NCBI GenBank assembly: GCA_027405735.1 | Contig: JAPEHQ010000009.1 | Span: forward strand, 1,550,001 to 1,614,000 | DNA: 64,000 bases | Direction of reading: 5' to 3' | Source: Mucor racemosus | Lineage: Eukaryota; Mucoromycota; Mucoromycetes; Mucorales; Mucoraceae | Shown here: one piece after another, positions 37,109-48,928 of the stretch | How positions within the stretch are numbered: position 1 is the first letter of the stretch | Layout of the letters: each line of letters starts with the position of its first letter | Notes under the pieces: model-generated | The model's database searches: none | Told to the model about the DNA's origin: nothing | The model's input: the letters and a program-made list of their open reading frames with translations, nothing else | Translations under genes and position numbers: made by a program

Positions 37109-39917
37109 ATGGTACAAAATAGTTTGATCTTGTCTGCTATAGCTTTATTGGGCATGTCCCATATGATGCTTGGTGGTGTTGAAGCCGCCCCTTCTGTCGA
37201 TGCTGCTCGTCAATTATTTGGTAGAGTTTATAATTCTCATCGTCTTTATAGCAACAGTGTTCTTCACAAAAAAAAACCTGGTGCCAATTCAACATCTACT
37301 AGAAATAATAGCTGTCCTATTGAGATTGGTAACAGTACCCTTGATGCTGTAAGTGATCTACATTATAAAGCCATTCTTTAATTGACATTTTCTGATTTTC
37401 TCTATCTAGTTCAATCATTTCCAAGGTATTTTCTTTGGTGATTATGCCAATTTTTTCAATGGCTCCAATATCGAAGGTGCTTTAGCTGTAGGTGGTAATT
37501 TTGCTGGTTCCAACTTTGTTATCAATTCTCTAGCCAATTCTTCCATTTGCTTTACTGAGAACAGTAACTCTACTGCTAATACTACCTCCACTGCTAATAC
37601 TACCTCCAATGCCGCTATCAACATGCTTCACTCTAATGCTAATACTACTTCCAATTCCAATTCCAAATCCAATTCCACTACCAACATGTTTGAAAGCTAT
37701 GGTATGGTTCTCGGCGGTGTTCCCACTGCTCAAAATGTCTCTGTTAATGGCAATGTTTTCATTGCTAATGGTACCGATGTTGGTATTACCACTACTGGTG
37801 CCCCCTGTCAACTCGAATTGAATAATCAAACTGGCGCATTGAACTTTGATTTACTCCAGGAAGCTGCCAACAATGCTTCTGCCTATTTGGCAAACATTCC
37901 TCCCAATATGATTTTGGATAATGAGGGAAATTTAAAGCCTACTGATGTTAATAATCAAACTTCATTCACTACTTTCAAGTTTGATTCTTGTGCTCAATCT
38001 GGAAATTGCGGTGTTGAAGATAAACAAGCTTCTGATCCTACCAAGATTTTCTTTGGTAATGGTAACTGGACTGGCCCTGAAGGTAATAAAACCTATCCTA
38101 AAGGTAAACCTGTCGTCTTCAATGTAAGTTATCTGATCTTTTTGATTATCTTTTTCTGGCTTACAATATTTACATGATACATTTCAAAATAGATTCCTGT
38201 TACTTCCGGTACTACTTTAGTTCTTAACTCTACTAACCCTGGTGCTAATCTTACAGCTTGTAATACTATCTATCATGCATATCCTGTTGATGCCGAAGGT
38301 CAATTCCAAGCTAATGGCACTTTCTCTGTTAATCGTGAAACTGAAGAATACCTTCCTGGTCTTTTCTTGGCTCCTCGTGGTAAATAAAAAAATGTAAATC
38401 ATGTTTGTTAATCTCTAAATACTAATTCATACCAAATAGGTACCATTATGGATGGTCATAACGGTGGTTTTGAAGGTCAAATTATTGCTCTTGGTTATAC
38501 CTGGAGTGCTGAAGATGGACCTATTATGAAGTCTTCTAAATGTCCTGATAGAGAATGTTTCCCTTTCAAAGTTCTTAACAAAACTATAACTGATAACTCT
38601 ACTACAACAACTACAACTACCACTATTACCAAGACCAAGTTTTCTACTGTTGCCCCCATTATCACATTTGGTAGCATATCAGGATCTTCCCCTATGGTAA
38701 CCACAGCTATCCCCACCAATGCTATTTCTGCCGCATCATCTGCCGCATCATCTGCCGCATCATCTGCTGCTTCTGCTGCTTCATCTTCAGTTATTTCTAC
38801 TGCACTTGAGTCTGCAACTACATCTGCTGCCTCATCTGAAATTTCTTCTACTGAAACATCGGCTACTTCTGCTATATCTACAGCCGTTGCGACAGCTGCT
38901 TCATCGGCTGCCTCATCCGCTGCATCATCTGTTTACGAGTCTGCTCAAAGTACTAACACTGATGGCTTTATTCCAGTTTTACCTACTGCTACAGGTTCTG
39001 CTACTACTGAAAATTCAGCTGGTTTATCACCTGAGACCACTATTGCCCTTACCTCCACTTCTGCTGTTGAGGGAACTAATACTGCAGTTGTCGTTCCTAC
39101 TACTACAGATTTGGCTACTACTGAAAATCCAACTGGTTTATCACCTGAGACCACTATTGCCCTTACCTCCGCTTCTGCTGTTGAGGGAACTAATACTGCA
39201 GTTGTCGTTCCTACTACTACAGATTTGGCTACTACTGAAAATCCAACTGGTTTATCACCTGCGACCACTATTGCTCTTACCCCCACTAATTCTGGTGAAG
39301 GAATCACTTCTGCTGTTGAGGGAACTAATACTGCGGTTGTCGTTCCTACTGCTACAGATTCGGCTACTACTGAAAATCCAACTGGTTTATCACCTGCGAC
39401 CACTATTGCCCTAACCTCCGCTTCTGCTGTTGAGGGAACTAATACTGTGGTCGTTGTTCCTACTGCCACAGCTGATGAGAGTTCTTCTCTTGAGGAAACT
39501 TCTTTAGTATCTTCCAGTTCGGGTGTAGCTACTGCTTCTAACGAAGAAACTTCTTTTGTCCCTACTACAACTACAACTATTGTTAGCACTGCTACTACTT
39601 CTGCCAAAGAATCTTCTACTAATGTTGAGCCTTCATTTTCTTTTGAAGAAACAGAGACTGAAACTGTCACAGAAACCGAAATCATTCCTGTTGTATCCGG
39701 AACTGCTTCTACTTCCTCTGCTGATAATACAGCCACTTCCACCAGGACCAAGTCTGTCACCACGACGTCTACTTCCGAGGATGGTGATGGAACATCCACT
39801 ACCAAAAAGGATAACACAAAGACTTCATCTAATGGTGAATCTACTATTACTTCTACCAAGGAGGAAAAGACAGAGACTAAGACCTATGAAGTTACTACTA
39901 CAGAATATCGAGGCTAA
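37109..39917 (+). CDS. Secreted choice-of-anchor-A protein with mucin-like repeat tail
   Basis: 872 aa from exons 37109..37348, 37410..38123, 38193..38379, 38440..39917; phases agree. Signal peptide at about 1-27. The anchor-A-like body spans about 80-400 (HFQGIFFGDYANF, ALAVGGNFAG, GMVLGGVPTAQNVSV, GNGNWTGP, VVFNIPVTSGTT, LAPRGTIMDGHNGGFEGQI), followed by CPDRECFPF. The remainder is a Thr/Ser/Ala-rich tail likely to be heavily O-glycosylated, including tandem repeats at 38990-39470. No C-terminal GPI signal: the frame stops at EYRG, while a Lys/Thr-rich open frame continues in +1 to 40008, so the true end may have been lost to a frameshift. Probably a wall-associated surface protein. Introns occur at conserved positions relative to the 32811 paralogue. 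Confidence 0.8.
38990..39470 (+). repeat. Tandem coding repeats in the mucin-like tail
   Basis: About four and a half units of roughly 120 nt, encoding variations of TTENPTGLSPETTIALTS followed by ASAVEGTNTAVVVPT. One unit has a short insertion (PTNSGEGI). Units are very similar at nucleotide level, which suggests recent expansion or homogenisation. Confidence 0.85.
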
Positions 39918-40295
39918 GGCCAAGACTAATAAGGACGATGCAGTCGATATCAAAACCAAGACCAAGATTAAGACTACTACCATCTGGAACAATGGCGATG
40001 ATGAGTAAACTCATAATCTTATCAGTCAAATAATACTATTAACTTATTATTAACATTACTTTTACATTTTACGTATAAAAAATAAATAAATCGTATTCTT
40101 TTTTATAAAATTAAAATACAAAATGTCTGTTCATATTCATAATCAGTTAGTGATTCAATAATTGGCGAACTTTATCAACTAATTCTGATACAGTCGAAGA
40201 AAGTTACGCTTCATAATTTAAAATGGATTTTGATTATTTTTTTTACTACCTACTTGAATATCCAAAACATTGAATTTTCATAGTTTCCAATCTTC
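39918..40295. other. Downstream of the anchor-A gene; possible lost reading-frame tail
   Basis: 39909-40008 reads in the +1 frame as a Lys/Asp/Thr-rich peptide ending KTTTIWNNGDDE before TAA, with codon use like the gene itself. The rest to 40295 is AT-rich 3' sequence. Confidence 0.4.
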
Positions 40296-41350
40296 AAAAT
40301 CGGAGCGTGCCCTTTTTCCTATAGTTAACCTCATACTAAGTGCTTTTTAAGATATACCTTTGACATCGCTAAACAGATATGGATTGGTCGCATTATGCTA
40401 CCTATCCCTAAATTTATTCTGTATCTCACAAAAGACTCAAAAAAACGTAAAATTCACTGCTTTTTTCTTGAAAACTGGGCCTCACTTTTCATCTCTGCTT
40501 GTTTTTTTTTTTTCGTTAAATTACCTCAGAAAAAATTTATATGCCAATGTACCTGAGATGATCAACTTCAATCCAAAAACAAGTATCCAAAAGTATCCTA
40601 TTTTTTTTGCAGTTGATATAACTTTTTAATGCTAATGTTTCAGATTTTTACATGTATTTCACTGCTAAAGGATTGAAAACTTTGAGGCTTCATATCTCAA
40701 CGAAAAATTAAGCTATATTAATACTTTTAAATAATAAAACTTACTTGTTTTAACATGCTTTATAACATATTTAAGTATGAAAAAATTCTGAGCACTTTTG
40801 TTTTTATTTTTTATTTTTTCGGCATTTCTGTATTAGTTTCAAAATATTCATTAAACTGAACAACATATTTTTTACATTCAAGCCATTGAGCTCATTGAGT
40901 TCTACCGGATCCAATTTAGATTTTTTTAAAATGTTGATTTTTTGTGGAGGTATCCTCAAAAATATGTACAAAAGAATACTCGATTTTAGGTTCAATTTTT
41001 TCCCTGCATACCCTCATCCCAAATTCTAAATTTCAAAAAAAATTTGGACAAAAGCCTCGTTTTCTCTACAAAATAATGCAGCTAAAAAATTTAGCGATAG
41101 CTCCACTGATAGATAATTTTTTTGCGCATTATTTTCGTTACTTATATGTGAAGCATGTTTATAAAAAACGATGTATATATTCCAAAATCCCCTAAATTTT
41201 CAATCGTATTTTACGCAAAATTTAATATGAAACATTTATCTGAATATTGGTTATGTAGATGCAGAATCCAAAACTGTACAAAAACCATTTAATGTGCTAG
41301 TTCAACTTACTTTTCAAGTCATGAGCTATTAACCGGGTTTGTTTTTTGAA
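40296..41350 (+). repeat. Dispersed repeat R2, diverged copy c
   Basis: Begins at TCAAAATCGGAGCGTGCC, the motif found at the right end of R2 copy a, and contains diverged R2 body from about 40930: TGTTGATTTTTTGTGGAGG, TAGATAATTTTTTTGCGCAT and TAATGTGCTAGTTCAACTTA. The end motif and the body are in a different order from copy a, suggesting rearrangement or two adjacent fragments. Confidence 0.5.
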
Positions 41351-44300
41351 TCATTTTTCAACATTTTTTCATCGAATCGATTTTGAAACCCCGTTACTAT
41401 AGGGTTAAGTTGTGATATGAACTATTACTTTGATTATCTCGACGAAAAATCAAAAAACATAGCCGAAACAAAAAATGCAGAATAGCTTAGAGTTGCATCT
41501 ACTGTGTTAATACAAAAAAATCAATACTTCAGTAAAATGTAAAATAAAAAAGCTTTGAAAAAGATACAGTTCAAATCCTTCTTTATTCAAAATATGGACA
41601 GTGTGCAATAAGTCTGTGCTTAATTAGGTAGTATTTCTCCACATAATAAATTAAAAGCCATCTCATTTGAAACCATGCCATGCAATTCAAATAAGAGATT
41701 ATGAATATAAACCCTAAATAACCAAGAATATTCTAATGTATCAAAGATATCACGGGTATTCATAATGCGTTCTATTATTAATAAACGAAAACCTAAAAAT
41801 TTCATGCAAATCGAATAGAACAAGTTAGGGCTGCTCTGAACGCATGATTGACAGCTGAGATTGTCAAAAACCAATTTAAGAGCCGTTCTTGATCAGGTAA
41901 ATCAAGAACTCAACATCCCAACAATATATTCAAAATTGCGGAATAACTGACAGTCTACAGAACAACTGCCAGATAAATATCAGTAACCAAATAATATAAA
42001 TAGAGAAGTAGAAATAGCATTTTATTGTAGATTATCCATAATTTAATAAAAAAGGATTTAAACAGTATCTCTTTTAAGCTTTCTTTATAAATTTTACCCC
42101 TTTTTACTGCAAAGTCTATATTTCTACCCTATTTATATTAGTTGTGATTTATTGTATCTGGGAGTTAGGCCGTAACTGTCAGTAATCTATATATCAGAAC
42201 TAGGAATAACTGAATTACGAATTTAGAACATCTGTCAAACGTCAAACCATGATGTTTAATATGCAAATCAGACAATGCTGTTGTCATGAATCTGTCAAGC
42301 TTAATCTATTATTATACTATTATCGTAATCGTAATACGAATAATAATCAATCTTGTCATACGATATATTTTGCTTCATTTTTTTTTTAAAAAAAAAAAAA
42401 AAAAAAAAACTTTGATATCGTATTCAATATTAATTAGTAATTGTAAGCAAAGAAATACTAGAAAAATACCACAAAATTAGAGACGTTTGTTTCTTGAATG
42501 AGTTGCTTCATTGGATAGTCAATGGTCAGCAGCCAGAAGTTAATGGAGAAACAGACAGTAGACAGCGGTATCCACTGGATACTTTTTAAATTTTCAAAAA
42601 TGTTGATTTTTGGTGGAAATAATGATAGAGCAAGATTTTAAAATAGATTATTGACCTAAATGAAAACCTCAGTAGCAGAAAATCATACACAGTTTGCTGT
42701 CAAATTTCAAAATATCCTTGCTTGAGCATTTCACAAACTATTGTTATTATATAAAACGAATACAAAATGCATCCTATCGCTGGTAACTATATTTTATCCG
42801 GCCTTACATTTGTGTGCCTATATAATTTAAATCTTATCAATTGATCACATACACTTTTGAAGGATTTTTTCACATTTATGGTTTTGGCATATTTTACATG
42901 GTAAATTCAAAGAGTTTTTACTCAATATTTAGTAAACAGTTTAGTACATTTTTAGATTATAATACGTTAAGAATTACTTGTAAATGATACACAAATATTT
43001 TATTTGCACATTCATATGCATTCTTTTGTAAAATCCTTATCAAAGCTATCTCAATTTTCAAATTCTCAATTCTATGTATGAGCATAGTGCCGATCCGTTC
43101 AAAAATGGTATTTTTGAAAAAAAAAAAAAAAAAAGAGAGAGAGAGCTTTTCGATATATCTCCCAAATTGTCATATATAGCAGCTTAATTTTTCATACTGT
43201 ATTAATGATGAACAATAGTTCACTCAGGGGCATCCAATAGCACTACTATTTAAATCAACATTTTTCTAACAAAATTTAGAAGAGAAATTCAATTTTTTGG
43301 GTACTAAACCTCGTCTTCGGATGATACAAATTAATGGAAATTGATGACCCAAAACAAATTCAAAACTACTTTAGGATATAACTGCTGGACAAAAGCAACC
43401 GTTTGGTATGATTCGAAGCATCTAAAGTGTCTTGAAATTATTGCAATGATGCTTTTCGAATTACTGGTTCTGTACTCTATTTGGCAGTACAACACCATTT
43501 TATGGCACGTCTATATTTGTATGCATTACTGCGCTTTTGTTTTGCAAATATAGATGCAATCGATTATGGCTTTATATAAGAAAACATCATTCTACAAGAT
43601 AGAAGCTGAGATTGGTACATTTAATATTCAATATGAGTTGTAAATGTTGGTGGTATTTGCCAAATCAACGTTTATGTAGCACCAGCTGCCTTAAAAATAG
43701 AAAATGGAAGTGCTAAGCTTGGATTAAATAAAAGACTCCGTTTCACGTTCCTCGTAATACAATTGCCTTTTTGAAATGAAGGCATATATACCTATATATA
43801 TATAAATATCCTATAAAGGTATAAAGGTACATGAATTAAAATTACAAACATACATGTTATAAATCAAAGAATTTATACAAGTTTAAAGGTATATGTGAAG
43901 CAAATACCACAATTTGTCAAGTTTCGAAAAGTATGAGCTATATAAGAATTGAATTTAGATAGCTTGTAATGCAGAACCATCCTAGGCCAGTTACTGCAGA
44001 GTGATTTCCTCTTCATTGTATCAATTTTTCTGGGAGGGGGTCCTTCTGCCCAAGGGGCCCCCTTCCTTTTTTTCTTCTTCTGTTATACATGTTCTTTTTC
44101 TCTGGTACATAATCTTTTAGTAAAATAATGAGATTTCCTGAGACTGGTGAAAACCACGAGTTAAATGAAATGCGCCGACAGTAACATATAAATAGAGGTA
44201 TATAATTTGTTAATCCTAATTCAGATTTAATAACTTTTAATCTGATACATTTATAAAATATATTTGCATATGTATTCTTTATGAAACGGACATAGAGGCT

Positions 44301-44695
44301 ATTGTTAGGCGATTATATATGATTGTGCAGTGTACAAATGTTCAAAGAATTTCTTCTTCCGCCAGTGCATGTCAAATTGAGCAGATCTCCAAAAATTTAA
44401 TCTTACCAAATATTTCTCTAATTAAATGTATTTCAAAAAACTTTATATATACAGAATGAATCTAGAAAAATTTGGTTCTTAAAAAGTAATGTTTAATTAA
44501 ACACTTGGACTTCCAGTAAAATCCTTTAAAAACATTGATGTTTTCAAATTTTGAACAGCTTTTGATTCCTATTAACGAATTAGATGCTGTATCTTTAGTC
44601 TGGAACGGTCACGATGGGTAGAATAAAGCACTGTGCAAACTGAAAAAATTCTAATTGTTATATAACACTACATACCTACAAGTTTATACAACAAC
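41351..44695. other. Gene-poor AT-rich region
   Basis: Holds a T/A homopolymer (about 42378-42409), an A-tract followed by GA repeats (about 43119-43146) and a pyrimidine-rich patch with a G-run (about 44032-44080). The 84-codon minus-strand frame at 41620-41874 and the 70-codon frame at 43341-43553 have no recognised similarity. No element ends identified. Confidence 0.35.
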
Positions 44696-46863
44696 ATGTC
44701 TTCACTTACATCACTTGGTGTTAGTATGTATCATTATAAAAGAGAATTAGAATTACATTCTATGTAACTAACATGGTTTATAATTAGATAAAAACAAGAA
44801 AGGGTTTGCTCCAAAAATAAATAAACGTAAAGATCGTAAAGAACGTAAATCAACTGCAGGATCTAGTTCAACAAAGAATGCTACGGATGTTCCTTTAACG
44901 ACAGAGCCACCTGTACCAACAATATCTAGACCAGTATCTAAACCAACAGAAAAAGCTGTATCTGTACCTACAGTAACAAAAGTCGCAGAGCCTGTACCAG
45001 TAATAGCGACAGTAGACTCTTCACCATTTATAAAGGTTCAATCAACATCGAAAACTATTACATCTGTGGAAAAAGAACCCATGTCAACTGATCCTAAAAA
45101 TGAACTATTAACAGAAGAAGAATTGGCTATCAATGCTACAGTAGCCAATCGTAAAAGAAGACGACCCTCTAATGAGCAACCCATTGCCTCTGGATCTAAT
45201 CCTCCAGTTGTTAGAGAACCATCCCCAATAAACGCGCCATCTCCCACAGCATCTATTGATCAATTGGATTGTAATTTCGAGAAAAAGAAAATAGGGACAA
45301 CTTTTTTAAAGGTTGAACGTATGACACCTGATGCAAAAAAGAAAATGCGATCTATTACTGAGGAACCTCAACAATCTGCCGACAAAGAAATAACAGAAGA
45401 TTTTGTTAGAATCAGAAAAGAAAGTGTTGCTCCTAAAGTAGATAATAATGTTCCAAAGATTGATTTAGATGATGATGAAATGGATTATGCGGATCTGTTA
45501 GCTAGCGGAGAAGACGATGAGGTCGATGTAGATGGTGATGTTCATGTTGAGAGGCTTATGCCTGAATATACCGATGATGGATCGCCTGTAGTTCATGGAG
45601 AAGAAACAGGACCAGCACCAAAAAGAGCGGCACCAAGAATGTCAAAGACTAATTCAAGATTAAAAGCTACAAGATACATTGCGCTTGAAAATGATAGTGA
45701 TGATTATGAAGAAAATGATGAAGATAATGAACAAAGAAAGTCTAAACCAACATCAAAGAAGAGAAAGATTAAATCATCCAAAGGAAAAGGTAAAGACAAG
45801 GGTTTACTCAAGAAGAAATCAACTAGTGGTAAAGGCACAAAAAAGGGAGGAGCAACAGCAATTTCAATTGGTATTGGCGTACCTACAGCTTCTTCATCGA
45901 CTTCCCTTGTTCCTAATGAATCTACTCAAGTATCCGAGGAGGAGGAAGAGTTTTCTGACCAAGATTCAGATGGAAATAGAATAATAAGAATTAGAAAAAA
46001 GAGGAATAGAGGACCTAGAAAGCAACACAAATATGCATATCGTCTTGTTGAAAATATGAGAACTTTAGATGACATTACAAACGACCCTGCACCTGCAGAT
46101 AATCTCGAAAGACCAATGGCTGATTTCACAAAAGATATTGATGGTATTGTTTCCAAGACATTTAAAGAAATGGAAGGCTTAAGATCAGAAGCTAAAAAGA
46201 AAGAAGAAGAAAGAAGTAAATTGACAGAAGAAGAATTAGAGGCATTAAAAAAGAAGGAGGCCGAAGAAGAACGTATCGCAAAAGAAAAGAAAGATGCAGC
46301 AAAAGCAAAAGACGAAGAAAGACGTAGAAAAGAACTTGATGGACAAGTTTTAGCAGAATCATCAAATGCTTTACAAGTGCGTCTTGTTAATGGTGAAATT
46401 GTTCTCGATGCTGATTCTTTAGTTGTAGAAAGAACAGAAGGAGATGTGCATTATGGCGATGATCCGATGGAAGTTGTTGAAGAAAACTCCATGACTAAAA
46501 AAGTCAACAGTGGTACATATGGCAAACGAAAGCAATCCTCTCGATGGGATGAACTTGAAACTGCATTATTTTACGATTGTCTCTCACAATTTGGTACTGA
46601 TTTTGAAATGATTGCAAATATGATGCCTGGAAGAACTCGAAATCAGGTCAGAACCAAGTTTAACCGAGAAGAAAAAGTCTGTCCTGAAAAAGTTACCGAG
46701 TATATGATATCAAAAAGAAAGTTGATGGGTAAGTTGTAATATTCGATTTGTGATGGAATCTTTTATTTAAGCTATTTATATAGATCTTGAAAAATACAAA
46801 GAAGTTACAGGAATCGATTTAATTGCAGTACCAGATGACTTCCATGAAATGCAACTGGCATAA
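44696..46863 (+). CDS. BDP1: Transcription factor TFIIIB subunit B'' (Bdp1)
   Basis: RNA polymerase III initiation factor subunit, nuclear, 682 aa. Exons 44696..44723, 44788..46728, 46784..46863; phase 1 at both junctions. Long charged N-terminal half with acidic and basic clusters. Just before the domain comes a coiled-coil-like E/K-rich segment (about 460-545). The SANT/Myb domain lies at about 590-640: SSRWDELETALFYDCLSQFG, DFEMIANMMPGRTRNQVRTK, FNREEK. The GTDFEMIANMMPGRTRNQ block is diagnostic of Bdp1. Length is in the usual fungal range. The very small first exon and the 80-nt last exon are supported by phase; the last gives DLEKYKEVTGIDL. Confidence 0.9.
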
Positions 46864-46916
46864 CTGTTTTATAAAATATATAATATTTACAGTGTTTATT
46901 ATTATTATTATTATTT

Positions 46917-47622
46917 TCATGATCTTGTCACCATTGCTTGAATAACACCTTCTTTTTGTATTTGAATTGCACGATTCTTTGGAGGAGGTAAAGGTGCATC
47001 AGCATCAGTCTGAGTGGGTACAATAACGTGCTGATCAGGTAAAATTCTACCTAAATAAATGAGTTTGACACGAGCATTTTTATCCAAGTGTGGTAATAAT
47101 TCTTGTCGCAGTCCAGACACTGTTAAATAAGGAGGTTGTGTTGGTACTTGAAAAGTGATATCTTGTCCATTATTTGAGAGTCGGACATATATTGGCCATG
47201 TTGTTATTGTTGTTGTTGCAGTGGCATCAACAACATTTGAAGATGTAACTGAAGAATTATTATCTATTTCATTTGTAGAAGTTTTTTCAATATTACTTTG
47301 TGAATGTAAAGATGAAGATGCTCTTGTAATTGTAACTTCTGGCTTATTCATTTGAACTAGATGAAAAAAATAATATGAGATTAATATCAGTATATTGTTA
47401 AATCAATTCAACATTTTTATTACTTGAGGATTGCTGCTGTTGTTGTTGTTGTTGTTGTTGGTGTTGGTGTTGTTGTTGTTGTTGTGTCTGTGTTTGTGTT
47501 TGTATTTGTCTATTGGTATTCGTAGTGATAGTAGCAGTAGCAGTAGTAGTAGCAGCAACACTAGTAGAATTTAACCCGGTTTCTCCTTCATCATTTGATG
47601 GTATTGAAGAGCAACAACCCAT
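46917..47622 (-). CDS. N-myristoylated ubiquitin-like-domain protein
   Basis: 212 aa from exons 47622..47424 and 47356..46917; the junction codon gives Ile and the frame is open across it. The N-terminus MGCCSS is a strong myristoylation plus palmitoylation signal, so membrane attachment is likely. Next comes a Thr/Ala segment and a long Gln/His tract (TQTQQQQQHQHQQQQ). After the junction there is a Ser/Thr-rich linker and, at about 120-195, a ubiquitin-like fold: IYVRLSNNGQDITFQV, TVSGLRQELLPHL, ARVKLIYLGRILPDQHVI, with the K-L-I-Y-x-G-R-I/L-L core. It ends without Gly-Gly, so conjugation is not expected. Human UBTD1/2 also combine an MG-Cys start with a UBL, but their central domain is absent here. 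Function unknown. It lies tail-to-tail with BDP1, 53 bp apart. Confidence 0.72.
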
Positions 47623-47875
47623 GATTTTTATTTTATTTAGATAAAGGAAAAAGGAAAAAGGAAGGAAAAGAGTAAAAATAGAGTGATACTATATGCCCAT
47701 ATATATAGCGTGTGTGTAATTGTTGAGCTGTTGAAAATACGAGAAAATTAATTTCCTTTTAGGTTGTCTGCTCCAGTCACAATCATATCATTCAAGCTTC
47801 TTCTTGGTCTTCTTCCTCGAGCACTATGTATAAAAGAGTGTTTGTTAATGCATTGCCCATGTGTGTGTAGCTCGT
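47623..47875. other. Promoter-side spacer of the ubiquitin-like gene
   Basis: Short spacer between the start of the minus-strand ubiquitin-like gene and the end of the PQ-loop gene; it contains purine-rich leader sequence (47640-47680). Nothing else recognised. Confidence 0.4.
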
Positions 47876-48928
47876 TTAAACATTACATTCTTGATGATCA
47901 GCATTTACTCTATTAACCCAATTATCCTTGTCTAATCTCTTCTTGATAAACGATGAAAACAAAATGAATTCAAATACAATAAATGAATCAATGGAAAGTT
48001 GAATTGCACCACAAATTATAAACTGCAAAGGTGATTGATTGTAAATAAAATAAAATAGTTTGAAGCCATCACCCAAAAACTACATGTATTTATCAGTAAC
48101 CCGATCAATTCAATCTTGAAAAAATATATACAAACCCATGATGCCAAAACTAACAAACTAAATCCGCTGGTAGATCTTTGTTTGAAATTGGATATGCATT
48201 GCGGTAAAGGTAATGTCGATTCAATGCCTAAACTCAATGCTCCTAAAATCTCGATAAATACAGAATATTGTCTCAAAAGTAAATACAAAAATGCAATGAT
48301 GGTCGTAAAAGCCAATAAACAATTGATGTAATCCAAATAATGGTCCCAACTCCAAAAGGGCATACGCCATGATCGCTTTAATGAGTGCCTCTGTAATTCC
48401 AATCCATTTTCTTCTGCTCTTAACTCTTCTTCTATGGAATTGGAAGAGAATGATGATCTCAATTCACTATACAGAACTGCAAAGCTTTGATCATGTTTAT
48501 ATCGCACCACAATTTCTAGTAGTATCAGCATGGTTACAATCATTGCAATAGATTGAATAAGTAGCGTTAATTCAAATCGTTTTCCAATCCTATGTAAAAA
48601 TACAAGTTATCTCTCATTGTAAACCATATTCATTACAAGATAATTACCAGAAAAAGATCCTTAAAATACTATAATGCACCATTAGTAAAGTTTGAATAAA
48701 ATACAATCATACAATATATTACTTTGCAAATAACAAAATAGCACAAGTCATCGAGTTAAAACCAGCACTTGATTGTTTACGCTTTATTAGAAAATACTAA
48801 CAACATTTACACAAGTTAGAGACTAGCATTACATTATCAGTTAGTAACCTTCTTACTTGATCTACATAACCCACAACGGGGCCTATTACCATGGCTGTTG
48901 ATAATGCGACTGAGGCTATATCTGGCAT
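47876..48928 (-). CDS. PQ-loop membrane protein, SLC66A2 (PQLC1)/Any1-like
   Basis: Multi-spanning membrane protein, 274 aa. Minus-strand exons 48928..48857, 48796..48723, 48668..48648 (21 nt), 48589..48136, 48079..47876; all phases agree. Seven or so hydrophobic segments. First PQ-loop region: GPVVGYVDQ...FLIKRKQSSAGFNSMTCAIL. Then NILRIFFWIGKRFEL spans three exons. A cytosolic acidic/basic loop follows. Second PQ-loop: ALSLGIESTLPLPQCISNFKQ. Then SGFSLLVLASWFLGDGFKLFYF and SPLQFIICGAIQ, typical of this subfamily. Yeast Any1 and human PQLC1 act in the trans-Golgi/endosome, affecting aminophospholipid asymmetry; the same role is inferred. The micro-exon is needed to restore NILRIFFW. Confidence 0.8.

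Noticed and set aside
38719..39414. 231-codon plus-strand frame rich in Leu
   Set aside because: Shifted frame of the same Thr/Ser/Ala repeats; no start context or domain.
38945..39859. 304-codon minus-strand open frame
   Set aside because: Antisense to the repeat tail of the anchor-A gene; long only because the repeat composition lacks stops in that frame.
41620..41874. 84-codon minus-strand frame
   Set aside because: Contains several Cys but no recognised motif and no conserved copy in the window.
47398..47622. Stand-alone 74-aa MGCC/poly-Q protein separate from the ubiquitin-like ORF
   Set aside because: A GTAATA donor and a CATCTAG acceptor join it in phase to the ubiquitin-like ORF, giving one continuous protein.
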